Of a stretch of 64,000 bases of DNA, positions 44,539-53,365 are shown one piece after another. Positions within the stretch are counted from its first letter, which is position 1; the number at the start of each line of letters is the position of its first letter. This stretch comes from Clostridiales bacterium (GTDB taxonomy: Bacteria > Bacillota > Clostridia > Oscillospirales > CAG-272): positions 1-64,000 of the forward strand of contig JAAZAV010000019.1 of NCBI GenBank assembly GCA_012514145.1, in the 5' to 3' direction. The notes beneath the pieces were generated by a model. That model searched no databases. It was not told the origin of the DNA and saw only the letters and a list, made by a program, of their open reading frames with translations. The position numbers were made by a program, and so were the translations under genes.

Positions 44539-45435
44539 ATGAAGTCTGACAAAACAACCGTATTCGCGCACATGCATAGGGTTCTGCTGCTAAGGCTCGC
44601 TTCCGACCGCAAATGGAGTGAGCCTCGTTCCGCGTCCTCCCACATGCTGATCTATGTGATCGAGGGCGACTTTTTCCTTAACTGCGGGGGTGTGGACTAC
44701 CGCTGCTCCCCCGACTCGGTGCTCTATTGGCCGTTGGACACCCGATACTACATCAGCGACCCGGGACTGGCTGATAAAACCATACTTGTGGTTTTCTTCG
44801 AGCTGCTGCCCTCGGGCAACGACGATATCCATGCGGGTTGCGATGATTCCGTGACCGGCACTGCGGAGGATTCTGCCCCTATCTCCGGCGGGACTGAATC
44901 AGGCAGGATTCCATCCTGCGGTGAGAGCGGCTGCGAACTGCTCGATTCCCCCTTTCAGCTGAACGATATTCCCGGCATGCGCGATTACTTCACCGATCTG
45001 CAGAATACCGCCATGAAGAAGGACGCCTACCGCACCGCCGAAGCGGATGCGCGGCTGACTATTCTGCTGATAGAACTGCTTAGGGCTGCCGGGAATGATT
45101 CATGTGCCGATTATGATTCCGACGTCGAGGGGCTGCTGGCATCAATACGAATTGCGGCGGGGCGGCGGGCATCCTGCAGCCAGATAGCCGCCGAACTGGG
45201 CTATACAGATACGGCGCTGAACCGTATCGTTCGACGCGCCGTCGGCGAGTCGCTGCGGGACTATATTTTCATGACCAAGATTCGCATGGCGGAGGACATG
45301 CTGCTACACTCAAACCTGACGGTCAGCAGCATAGCTGACGAGCTGGGCTTCACCGACAGCAGCCATCTCATCCGCGTCTTCCGTGAGTTCAACGGCACCA
45401 CGCCCTTAAAATACCGCATGGAGCATTCAAACTGA
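44539..45435 (+). CDS. AraC family transcriptional regulator
   Basis: A 298-residue DNA-binding regulator. The N-terminal ~110 residues are a cupin-like sensor domain (MLIYVIEGDFFLNCGGVDY). Residues about 200-295 hold the two helix-turn-helix motifs: QIAAELGYTDTALNRIVRR and SSIADELGFTDSSHLIRVF, closing with NGTTPLKYR. The middle (about 95-135) is a Ser/Gly/Glu-rich spacer. It is transcribed divergently from the DUF4838 operon, so that operon is its likely target, with autoregulation possible. The effector would be a sugar; this is inferred. Confidence 0.92.
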   Translation: MKSDKTTVFAHMHRVLLLRLASDRKWSEPRSASSHMLIYVIEGDFFLNCGGVDYRCSPDSVLYWPLDTRYYISDPGLADKTILVVFFELLPSGNDDIHAGCDDSVTGTAEDSAPISGGTESGRIPSCGESGCELLDSPFQLNDIPGMRDYFTDLQNTAMKKDAYRTAEADARLTILLIELLRAAGNDSCADYDSDVEGLLASIRIAAGRRASCSQIAAELGYTDTALNRIVRRAVGESLRDYIFMTKIRMAEDMLLHSNLTVSSIADELGFTDSSHLIRVFREFNGTTPLKYRMEHSN

Positions 45436-45462
45436 CCGAATAAGCCGAATCAACATACTGAA

Positions 45463-45957
45463 ATGAAACTTATCATCGTATCCGATTCCCACGGCAGGGA
45501 GGCGAATCTGCGGGAGGTATTTTCCATGCATCGCACCGCCGACATGTTCGTTCACCTGGGGGACGGCATCCGCGAGTTCGAGGCGCTGCAGAGCGAATAT
45601 CCGAATGTCATGTTCGAGGGCGTGCGGGGCAACTGCGACATAGGGCTGTCGGTCTCCGGAAGCCGGTTTTCCCGGGAGCTTGCCGTAATCTCCGCCGACG
45701 GGTACCGTTTTCTCATAACCCACGGAAATCGGCAGGGTGTTGAATGGGGTACCGAGCGGCTGTGGTACACGGCAAAAGAGAACAAATGCGACGCCGTCCT
45801 CTTCGGCCACACTCATGAGCGCCTGTGCCGTTACGAGGACGGAATTTACCTATTCAATCCCGGCAGCGTGAGCCGGCCGCGGGACGGTCTGCCGCCTTCA
45901 TTCGGAGTTATTGAGACATCTCCCGGCGGAATCCTCTGTTCCCACGGTCAGATATAA
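45463..45957 (+). CDS. YfcE/MJ0936-type metallophosphoesterase
   Basis: A 164-residue calcineurin-like phosphodiesterase. Metal-binding motifs in order: IVSDSHGR near residue 5, VHLGDG near 31, GVRGNCD near 52, LITHGNRQ near 85, and FGHTHER near 113. It hydrolyses simple phosphodiesters in other species; the natural substrate is not known. No clear ribosome binding site precedes the ATG, which lies 27 bases after the AraC stop. Confidence 0.92.
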   Translation: MKLIIVSDSHGREANLREVFSMHRTADMFVHLGDGIREFEALQSEYPNVMFEGVRGNCDIGLSVSGSRFSRELAVISADGYRFLITHGNRQGVEWGTERLWYTAKENKCDAVLFGHTHERLCRYEDGIYLFNPGSVSRPRDGLPPSFGVIETSPGGILCSHGQI

Positions 45958-46001
45958 GACATCTTAATTATTGAATAACATCTTACGAAAGGATAATTGA
46001 C

Positions 46002-47528
46002 ATGGTTTTTCGCGAGAGATTTATTGTAATTCCCACCGATCCCGCGGGGGAAGCCGACAAGCTGCTGTTCAGGCACCGCGGCGAGCTGATTCTCGACCTG
46101 GACGTTAAGATATCCGACAGCCCGGTGCACGAGCAGTATGCCGACGTGCAGCGCTTTGCCGGACTGGATGTGGACGTCACCCTCGCCTCGGGCAAACCCT
46201 TCGCTCCGCGATTTGCCCAAAACATGCCGGTGCCCGCCGAATATGATTACTGCCGGCCGAAATACCGCTTCACCACCCGGCGCGGCTGGATAAACGACCC
46301 CAACGGCCTGTTCTTTTATAACGGGCTGTGGCATCTGTTCTATCAGCATAACCCCGCCGGCTCGGGCTGGGGCAATATGCACTGGGGGCACGCCGTTTCC
46401 TCCGATCTGATACACTGGGAGGAGCGGGGCAACACCCTGTTCCCCGACAGGACGGGCACCATGTTCTCGGGATCGGCGTTTGTCGATCACAAGAACGCAA
46501 GCGGTCTGGGCGACGGCAGTTTTCCGCCCATACTGCTCTACTACACCGCCGCGGGAGGCACCTCGCTGCTTTCTAAGGATATCCCCTTCACCCAGTGTAT
46601 GGCCTACTCCGCCGACGGCGGCGAATCTTTTGTCAAGTATTCCGGCAATCCAATATTGCCCCATGTGATCGGCGCCAACCGGGACCCCAAGGTGGTATAT
46701 TCTCCCGAACTCGGCCTATATGTCATGGCGCTTTTCCTCGACGGCTGCACCTACGGTCTTTTTACTTCAAAGAATCTCTTGGACTGGACCGAGCTTCAGC
46801 GCATCGACCTGCCGGGGGACGGCGAGTGTCCCGATTTCTACCCGTTGGAGGTTGAAGGCGAGCCAGACAGCGTAAAATGGGTATTAAGTGGAGCGTCAGA
46901 CCGCTATTTTGTAGGTTCTCTCGGCGAAAGTGGATTTGTGCCCGAGCAGCCTATAATGCCGCTGCGCTACACCGACTGCAGCTATGCGGCTCAGACCTAC
47001 GACAACGCCGGCGGCAGGCGTGTCAAACTTGCCTGGGGGCGGATCACTCACCCCGGCTGCATCTTCGCCTCCCGCATGTCCACCCCCTGGGAGCTGTCGC
47101 TTGTGCGCCGCTGCGGACGGCTATATCTCGCCGCCCAGCCGACAGACGAGTATCTCGCCCTCAGGCGCGTGTCGAAAACATACGAGGCAAGTGCCGGCTT
47201 TGAGACCGAACTGCCCGAGGGTCCGTATGATCTGAAACTCACCTGCCCTACCGGCTCGGAGGATATACGGCTTATGCTGGGCAGCTCGCCTGTCGCCATC
47301 TCTCCCAAGGGCAATCAGATGATCCTGCGGGAGGGGGGCAGTTCCTTCCCTCTCACCTTGGAGGGCGGGGATGTTGAGATTCAACTGTTCGCCGACACGG
47401 GCGGGGTCGAGGTGCTCTGTGACGGCGGCATCATAACCGCCGCCGAGGCGCTCACGGCGGGCGTAAACGGCAAACTCAAAGTATTGTCGGGCAGCGCAAA
47501 CCTGACTATAAGCGAAATAATCGGATAA
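46002..47528 (+). CDS. GH32 family beta-fructosidase (levanase/invertase type)
   Basis: A 508-residue retaining fructoside hydrolase. After an extra N-terminal beta domain (about 1-80), the propeller starts with RRGWINDPNGLFF near 95, carrying the nucleophile Asp. NRDPKVVYS near 227 is the Arg-Asp-Pro block, and GDGECPDFYPLE near 273 gives the Glu acid/base. The C-terminal beta-sandwich is shorter than in secreted levanases. The catalytic set is complete, in contrast to the GH32 protein at 6208-7725. No signal peptide; AAAGGATAA lies before the ATG. Confidence 0.92.
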   Translation: MVFRERFIVIPTDPAGEADKLLFRHRGELILDLDVKISDSPVHEQYADVQRFAGLDVDVTLASGKPFAPRFAQNMPVPAEYDYCRPKYRFTTRRGWINDPNGLFFYNGLWHLFYQHNPAGSGWGNMHWGHAVSSDLIHWEERGNTLFPDRTGTMFSGSAFVDHKNASGLGDGSFPPILLYYTAAGGTSLLSKDIPFTQCMAYSADGGESFVKYSGNPILPHVIGANRDPKVVYSPELGLYVMALFLDGCTYGLFTSKNLLDWTELQRIDLPGDGECPDFYPLEVEGEPDSVKWVLSGASDRYFVGSLGESGFVPEQPIMPLRYTDCSYAAQTYDNAGGRRVKLAWGRITHPGCIFASRMSTPWELSLVRRCGRLYLAAQPTDEYLALRRVSKTYEASAGFETELPEGPYDLKLTCPTGSEDIRLMLGSSPVAISPKGNQMILREGGSSFPLTLEGGDVEIQLFADTGGVEVLCDGGIITAAEALTAGVNGKLKVLSGSANLTISEIIG

Positions 47529-47535
47529 ACAGCAT

Positions 47536-47565
47536 GAACGGGTACCGCGGCCGCGGTACCCGTTC
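47536..47565. terminator. 30-base perfect palindrome between convergent genes
   Basis: GAACGGGTACCGCGG is followed directly by its exact reverse complement. It would fold into a strong hairpin, but only a short AATTTAAC tail follows on the plus strand. Its place between two converging genes suggests a bidirectional terminator. Confidence 0.6.
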
Positions 47566-47586
47566 AATTTAACTGTATAGATTTTG

Positions 47587-49224
47587 TCAGACGTTCTTCG
47601 CTATCTCCAGGTTGACCCTGTCTCTCATTGCGAGCAGCACATCGGGGGTATCGGGGCAGGAGTTGAAGCTGAAGTCCTCGAAGAACTCGCCGATGATTGC
47701 TTCAACCTTCTCTCGTCCCACAAGCGACTCAAGCAGGCGCAGCGCGCTGTTGTCCTGAACTCCCTCGCCGAACACCACGGCGCGGAGCGACATGTTGGGA
47801 CCGCCCTCGCCCGGATATACCAGGAATGAGGTGCCACCGATGAAATCGCACTCGCCGTCGGGCGAGAGGTAGGGATCAACCATGCCCTCGCTCAGTGTGC
47901 GGTACCAGAAGTTGAAGCCCCAGTGCAGAAAGCCCTTGCAGTCGAACTTCCACAGCTGCCAGCCCAGTATGCGGTTGCGCGGGGAGGTGCAGGAGATAAG
48001 GCGGTTTGACTTGCCGCTGTGGCTGTCGGTTCCTATGTAGTAAGCCCAGAGCGAATCGCAGCGGCCGAGGAAGTTGTGAATGCTTCCGGTGCCCACCACA
48101 GGATACTCCACCAGTCCCCGCTCGTAGAACTCGTAGGCGTGAAGCGCGTCAAAGACCTTTACGGGGCCGAGAATGTCGCGGATCATCGCCTTTGCTCTCG
48201 CATAGCTTTCCAGATGCTTCGGGGAGGGCTCGTCGGAGATGTGGAACATCATGGTGTCAACCGAATGTTCCTTCAGGAATACCGACAGGGCGCTAAGATA
48301 TGCTTCAAGGAACTCGCGGTACTCGCCGCCGTTGGCGTCGGTTTCCCAGCCGAAGATGCGGCGGTATTCGCCGTCCACCGTCGCCATGACCTTGGGGGCG
48401 TGCTCGGCTCCCCACTGGGTGAAGAGGTGGGAATGCTCGAAGTACTTTATGCCGCAGCGCAGGGCTGTTTTTATGAACTTCTCAAGCAGAGTGAAATCAA
48501 AGGAATATCTGCCCTTGTCCAGCGTCACGCCCACCAGCTGGCAGGTCATGCGCTCGCCGCCCACCGGTGTGTCCAGCGGCGGAGTGAAGGCGGGAGTGAG
48601 CACCATATTCTGACCCGACGCCGCCGCCGCGCGAAGGTAATTCGCGTAGATCGGCCAGAAGGCGCGGGAGAAGGGCTTCACCCCGTGAGCGTCGCAGATA
48701 CAGTCGCAGTGCATCCAGTTTGTGACTATAAGCGGCTGCTCGGGCAGCAGGGCGTTTATTATGTTCAGCTCAACCGTCACTGTCCGCGTCTCGTTAGCCT
48801 GGGGTGCGGTGAGCTTAAGGATCAGCGGGTAGCTGCCGGCTTTCAGTTTCTTTGCATCGGCGTTGACCGTGACCCAAAGCGACCGCCAGTTGTCGCGCAG
48901 GACTCTGAACCTTTGGCGCAGGGGCATCAGCGGGTCGGGATACATTCCCGGCTCTTTTTTTACGTAATATTCGTCGCTTTTGTTGTAGACCGGGCGCATA
49001 ACCGGCACCGACGCCACAATTCGCACCGTCACCGCGCCGGCGACGGGAGATTCAACCTCCAGATTGACATTGGCGGCGTTGTCGCCGTGATCGGTCATGC
49101 GGAAAGCCACCTGGAATGAGAATCGCTCGTTGCGCAGGAAGGTGAAATGCGGCTCTCTCGCTTCGGGGCAGGAATCCGGCCAGACCGTGTCGAGGGAGGA
49201 CAGTATTCTCGTTTCAAGCTTCAT
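47587..49224 (-). CDS. DUF4091-type glycoside-hydrolase-like protein
   Basis: A 545-residue protein with an N-terminal beta domain and a barrel-like region ending in DUF4091: MFHISDEPSPKHLESY near 325 with a candidate catalytic Glu, then CKGFLHWGFNFWYR near 440 followed by DPYLSPDGECDFIGG and FLVYPGE. I chose the ATG at 49224 because GGAG stands 8 bases before it and the longer frame adds nothing typical. It starts 44 bases after the dehydrogenase gene on the same strand. Closest relative here is the protein at 28886-30487. No signal peptide. Confidence 0.8.
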   Translation of the reverse strand: MKLETRILSSLDTVWPDSCPEAREPHFTFLRNERFSFQVAFRMTDHGDNAANVNLEVESPVAGAVTVRIVASVPVMRPVYNKSDEYYVKKEPGMYPDPLMPLRQRFRVLRDNWRSLWVTVNADAKKLKAGSYPLILKLTAPQANETRTVTVELNIINALLPEQPLIVTNWMHCDCICDAHGVKPFSRAFWPIYANYLRAAAASGQNMVLTPAFTPPLDTPVGGERMTCQLVGVTLDKGRYSFDFTLLEKFIKTALRCGIKYFEHSHLFTQWGAEHAPKVMATVDGEYRRIFGWETDANGGEYREFLEAYLSALSVFLKEHSVDTMMFHISDEPSPKHLESYARAKAMIRDILGPVKVFDALHAYEFYERGLVEYPVVGTGSIHNFLGRCDSLWAYYIGTDSHSGKSNRLISCTSPRNRILGWQLWKFDCKGFLHWGFNFWYRTLSEGMVDPYLSPDGECDFIGGTSFLVYPGEGGPNMSLRAVVFGEGVQDNSALRLLESLVGREKVEAIIGEFFEDFSFNSCPDTPDVLLAMRDRVNLEIAKNV

Positions 49225-49267
49225 CTGAATATCTCCGTGCTCACAGCTCACGCACACACTCGGCGCA

Positions 49268-50506
49268 TCAGAGCGACTCGAGGTTCTCGAACAGCGCCTC
49301 GTCTACCTTGTCAAGGGCGAAAATCGAATCGGGAGCCGGCTCGCGCTTGATCCATCTGCCGTTGGTGAAGTCGGGGATTTCCACCGGCATGGAGCCCAGC
49401 AGGATCGACTTCTCGGACAGGCAGGAGATGGACATCATAGCCGCGGTGTCGTAGGCGTCGATCGGGGGAGCGATCTGACGGCGGACGGCGTGGAGGAAGG
49501 CGCGGAGCACCAGATAGTCCATGCCGCCGTGACCGCCGCGCACGCCCTCGCTGTAATACGCCTTCCACAGGGGATGGCCGTATTCGGCTTTGAAATTCTC
49601 GAAGGGCTCCCAGCTCTCGCCCTCGCGGCGTCCCTCGATATAGGCGGCGTTCTTGTCTTCCATCCAGATGCCCTGAGTGCCGTCCACGCGGCCGCCGCGG
49701 GAGTAGGGTCTGGGCAGAGTGGTGTCGTGGGTCAGCTGAATGGTCTCGCCGCCGGCGCACTTGATCACCGTGGTGACAATATCGCCCAGCCGCCACTCCA
49801 TATTCTGCAGCGGATGGTCGGCGGGCAGGTTCTTTCTCACATACTCTTTAAGCCCGCGTGCCTTTGAGGCGGTGGCGGTGAGCGAGAGCATCCGGTTGCC
49901 CCGGTTGATATTAAGGAAGGACATTATCGGTCCCAGCTCGTGGGTGGGGTAAAGTTCGGCATTGCGGTGCATGTAGTGGTAGGCGCGCTCTTTGCCCTCG
50001 TCATACTGGCTGCCCAGTATGCGCAGGTCGTGCTGATAGCCGCCGGCGCAGTGGACTACTTCGCCGAAAAGACCCTTCTTTATCATGTTGAGCACGGTCA
50101 TCTCGGCTTCGCCGTAGCAGCAGTTCTCGAGCAGCATGCAGGGAACCTTTGTCGCCTCGTATGTGCGGACAAGGTCAAAACACTGGTCGACGGACTGCGC
50201 CGGACCCACCTCGATGGCGGCGTACTTGCCGCTTCTCATCGCCATGATTGCAAGGGGGATATGGTCGTTCCAGGAGGAGGGGATTATGACCGCCTCGATG
50301 TCGGAGCGCGCCGCTACCTCCTCGTCGATAAGGGTGGCGTCCGCCGGCTTGCCCGCGTCCTCACAGGCTTTCTTTGCCAGCTCCAGCCGCTCGGGAACCT
50401 TATCGCATATCACCTTGACATCGATGTCATCCATGGCGAGCACCTGGTTCAGCAGTCCGCGTCCCCGTCCGTTTAGTCCGATAAATCCAACAGGCAGTTT
50501 AGTCAT
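49268..50506 (-). CDS. Gfo/Idh/MocA family oxidoreductase
   Basis: A 412-residue dehydrogenase-like protein, longer than the two others here. Rossmann loop VGFIGLNGRGRGLLNQ near residue 6; AAIEVGPAQSVDQCFDL near 97 replaces the usual EKP motif with EVGP. The block AEMTVLNMIKKGLFGEVVHC near 138 is typical of this group, as are HELGPIM and GYQHDL. Some members with Gly in place of Lys act in NAD-dependent glycoside cleavage (GH109-like); this is suggestive only. AAGGAGAAAC precedes the ATG. Confidence 0.85.
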   Translation of the reverse strand: MTKLPVGFIGLNGRGRGLLNQVLAMDDIDVKVICDKVPERLELAKKACEDAGKPADATLIDEEVAARSDIEAVIIPSSWNDHIPLAIMAMRSGKYAAIEVGPAQSVDQCFDLVRTYEATKVPCMLLENCCYGEAEMTVLNMIKKGLFGEVVHCAGGYQHDLRILGSQYDEGKERAYHYMHRNAELYPTHELGPIMSFLNINRGNRMLSLTATASKARGLKEYVRKNLPADHPLQNMEWRLGDIVTTVIKCAGGETIQLTHDTTLPRPYSRGGRVDGTQGIWMEDKNAAYIEGRREGESWEPFENFKAEYGHPLWKAYYSEGVRGGHGGMDYLVLRAFLHAVRRQIAPPIDAYDTAAMMSISCLSEKSILLGSMPVEIPDFTNGRWIKREPAPDSIFALDKVDEALFENLESL

Positions 50507-50537
50507 ATAAGTTTCTCCTTTTGGGATATTTTATGTT

Positions 50538-50549
50538 TGTTTGCAAACA
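50538..50549. promoter_or_regulatory. Palindromic operator candidate
   Basis: TGTTTGCAAACA is a perfect 12-base palindrome between the promoter at 50579-50607 and the dehydrogenase gene, about 30 bases into the transcript. A repressor here could block elongation. No regulator gene adjoins it. Confidence 0.4.
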
Positions 50550-50578
50550 TTTTTGAGAAATCGTTCCCGTTACATAAT

Positions 50579-50607
50579 ATTATAACAGACCGCTTATATG
50601 CCGTCAA
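50579..50607 (-). promoter_or_regulatory. Promoter of the dehydrogenase-DUF4091 pair
   Basis: TTGACG (50607-50602), 17-base spacer, TATAAT (50584-50579) on the minus strand. Confidence 0.75.
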
Positions 50608-50676
50608 GGACATTTTGCGCCGATTTTCGACGCCGGTTTGCGACTTGTGACATGCACATGTGATTCTTCTTTTCGC

Positions 50677-50705
50677 TTGACAAGGGCGGAACAGGGATGT
50701 ATAAT
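50677..50705 (+). promoter_or_regulatory. Consensus promoter of the solute-binding protein gene at 50746
   Basis: TTGACA (50677-50682), 17-base spacer, TATAAT (50700-50705), 40 bases before the ATG. Confidence 0.85.
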
Positions 50706-50745
50706 TATTTTACCAACCAACAAATCGATATCAGAGGTGACAGAA

Positions 50746-52239
50746 ATGAATATAAACATAAGTATTAAAAAGATAATCTGTTTTGCGCTGCTTGCGGCGC
50801 TGATTATTATGACCGCCGCGGCCTGTTCATCCTCCGGCGGTGACATTAAGACCACGGCTGTCCCCGATACCGGCGCCGAAACGGCTGCCGAGACCACCAC
50901 CGAGGGTCGGCTGAGCGACAATCTGCCGAATGTCGACCTTGACGGCTGGGTCATGCGCATAATCGCCCATCACGACAGCCTCAGCGACGAGTCAACCATC
51001 TACTCCGAAGAGATGAACGGCGAGGTTATAAACGACGCGATTTATCTGCGGGACACAAATCTCAAGAGCCGCTTCAACTGCGATATTGCGCTTTTCCACG
51101 ACAACGGCTGGGGCAAGGATCAGGTTATACTTACAAACAGTATACTGGCAGGCACCCGGGACTATGACATGGCTTTCCTTCTGCCCTTCGCCAATTCCGG
51201 CAGTGTCGTCACTAACGGCATACTGCACAATATGCTGATGGTCGACTACATTGACTACGATATGCCCTGGTGGCACACTAATATCAACGATCTCTACACC
51301 TACAAGGGCTATCTCCCCTTCGTCTCCAGCGACTACCTTATCAGCTCCTATCAGTACGCGAATATTCTTATATTCAACAAGAACATGGCAAAGGACTACG
51401 GTGTCGAAAGCATATACGACCTTGTCCGTCAGGGCAAATGGACGCTCGACAAGTTCAAGGAAATAATCACCGTCTTCTCCCGGGATGTGGACGGCAACGG
51501 CGTCTTCGATGTGAATGACTCCTACGGATACGCCACCAACTTCGGCTATCATGCCATATCCTGGGGCTATGCCATCGGCGACCTAAGCGTCACCCTCAGC
51601 GACGGCGAGGTCAAACTCGGCTTCGACAACGAGCGCTTCTACACCCTTGCCGAATGGCTGTATGAGATTCTCTACAACAGCGACCTGGCTTTTGAGATAG
51701 TCTGGGACAAGCCCAACGAAATCGACTTCGACACAAACCGGGTCTTCATAGAGGCCATGTGGCTTGCCGACCTCGAGCGCTTCCGCGACTGCGAGAGCGA
51801 GTACGGCATTATTCCCTACGCCAAGTTTGACGAGGCTCAGGAGGGCTACTTCACCTACGTTGACGCCCGCACCGGAGCCTGCGCCATTCCCATCGATGCC
51901 GAGCCCGAGACTATCTCGAACGTCGGTCTTCTGCTGGAGGCTCTCTCCTGCGCCAACTACAACGACATCATCCCCGAGTATATCAATTCTGTCACACACG
52001 CCAAATACACCCGGGATGAGGATTCCATCGAGATGATGGACTACATCGCTGCCGGCCGCCGCTGGGACGTGGGCTACACCTTCACCTCTACTACTTCCTA
52101 TGTATGGGTTCTGATGAATCAGCTGCCCAAGTCCGACGGCAAGATAGCCTCTCATATGGAGTCGGTGCGAAACTCCACCGTCGCCCAGTTCGAGAAGGTG
52201 CTGCAGGCGTATGAGGAGCTGGCGGCAAAGTACAAGTGA
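50746..52239 (+). CDS. Extracellular solute-binding lipoprotein (family 1)
   Basis: A 497-residue lipoprotein with lipobox TAAAC and Cys27. The ATG at 50746 has AGAGGTG 6 bases upstream and sits right behind the promoter. Landmarks: DIALFHDNGWGKD, YDMPWWHTNINDLY near 165, the DVDGNGVFDVND loop near 247, and IPEYINSVTHAKYTRDEDS in place of the TPAYYE block. It stands alone, with no transport genes and no clear terminator. Confidence 0.9.
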   Translation: MNINISIKKIICFALLAALIIMTAAACSSSGGDIKTTAVPDTGAETAAETTTEGRLSDNLPNVDLDGWVMRIIAHHDSLSDESTIYSEEMNGEVINDAIYLRDTNLKSRFNCDIALFHDNGWGKDQVILTNSILAGTRDYDMAFLLPFANSGSVVTNGILHNMLMVDYIDYDMPWWHTNINDLYTYKGYLPFVSSDYLISSYQYANILIFNKNMAKDYGVESIYDLVRQGKWTLDKFKEIITVFSRDVDGNGVFDVNDSYGYATNFGYHAISWGYAIGDLSVTLSDGEVKLGFDNERFYTLAEWLYEILYNSDLAFEIVWDKPNEIDFDTNRVFIEAMWLADLERFRDCESEYGIIPYAKFDEAQEGYFTYVDARTGACAIPIDAEPETISNVGLLLEALSCANYNDIIPEYINSVTHAKYTRDEDSIEMMDYIAAGRRWDVGYTFTSTTSYVWVLMNQLPKSDGKIASHMESVRNSTVAQFEKVLQAYEELAAKYK

Positions 52240-52413
52240 GAGAGCATATAAAACAGTCAGTATAATATTCAAAAAGAATTTGCGGAATTCCCCCGACAAG
52301 TCCGCTGAAAGTGAATAAATTCGTTAAACGCCTTTTGTGAATCAGCATTATACGGCATACAGATAAACAGAAAGCAACAAATCATAAGCGCGGGAATCAA
52401 CGGGAGTATCGGC

Positions 52414-53232
52414 ATGATTGAAAAAATACATGAAACTTCACACGGTAAGATACATTACCTGGTAAATCGGTTTGAAAAACCCGCCGGAATATCTCTGATA
52501 TTCCTGCCGGGACTGACCGCCGATCACAGACTGTTTGAGAAACAGACGGAATATTTTAAGGATAAATACAGAATTATGGTCTGGGATGCACCCGGACACG
52601 CGGCGTCATATCCTTTTGATCTTGACTTTGACCTGTTTGATAAAGCGCGTTGGCTGGACGAGATACTGCAGGCCGAAGGAATGGAAAGCCCTGTGCTTGT
52701 GGGTCAATCGATGGGCGGATATCTGGGACAGGTTTATGCTGAGCTTTTTCCCGAAAAACTTAAAGGTCTTGTCACAATAGATTCGCCTTCTATTCAAAGA
52801 AAATATTACACGAAGACAGAATTATGGCTGTTGAGAAAAATGGAACCGATTTACAGAATATATCCGTGGAAGGCTCTGCTTAAGGCGGGAACCGAGGGAG
52901 TAGCGACAACCGAATACGGACGGAAACTGATGCTTGATATGATGATGACCTATGACGGCGATCAGAAACGATACTCCCGCCTTGCGGGTCACGGATTCAG
53001 GATTTTAGCAGAAGCGGTGGTGAAAAACCTGCCTTATGAAGTCAAGTGCCCTCACATGGTTATATGCGGAAAAGAAGACCGCGCAGGCTCCTGCATAAGA
53101 TATCTAAAAGCATATGAAAAAGCCACGGGAAAGCCGGTTCATTGGATCGATGACGCGGGGCATAATTCAAACACAGACCAACCGGAGATAATCAACCGAC
53201 TGATTGAAGATTTTGCGGACGGTATCTTATAA
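52414..53232 (+). CDS. Alpha/beta hydrolase
   Basis: A 272-residue cytoplasmic alpha/beta-fold hydrolase, probably an esterase or lipase-like enzyme. Oxyanion region FLPGLTADHRLFE near residue 30; nucleophile elbow GQSMGGYLGQVYAE with Ser near 98; catalytic His in DDAGHNSNTDQPE near 248. A cap region lies between, with YYTKTELWLLRKMEP. GGGAG stands 9 bases before the ATG. The gene and its downstream neighbours are more AT-rich than the rest of the window. Confidence 0.88.
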   Translation: MIEKIHETSHGKIHYLVNRFEKPAGISLIFLPGLTADHRLFEKQTEYFKDKYRIMVWDAPGHAASYPFDLDFDLFDKARWLDEILQAEGMESPVLVGQSMGGYLGQVYAELFPEKLKGLVTIDSPSIQRKYYTKTELWLLRKMEPIYRIYPWKALLKAGTEGVATTEYGRKLMLDMMMTYDGDQKRYSRLAGHGFRILAEAVVKNLPYEVKCPHMVICGKEDRAGSCIRYLKAYEKATGKPVHWIDDAGHNSNTDQPEIINRLIEDFADGIL

Positions 53233-53365
53233 AGCTGAATTGTGACTGATATTATCCGGCGAGCCGGAAGACGATGAATATTTTGGTTTTAGGGCTAAAC
53301 AAGAATAAGTTGCTTCGCAGCCGGTCGGAATTTTTGATATAACACACATAATAAAGGAACAGATT

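Noticed and set aside
48019-49119. 366-codon plus-strand open frame opposite the DUF4091 gene
   Set aside because: It lacks a ribosome binding site and any motif. The minus strand carries a clear DUF4091 protein.
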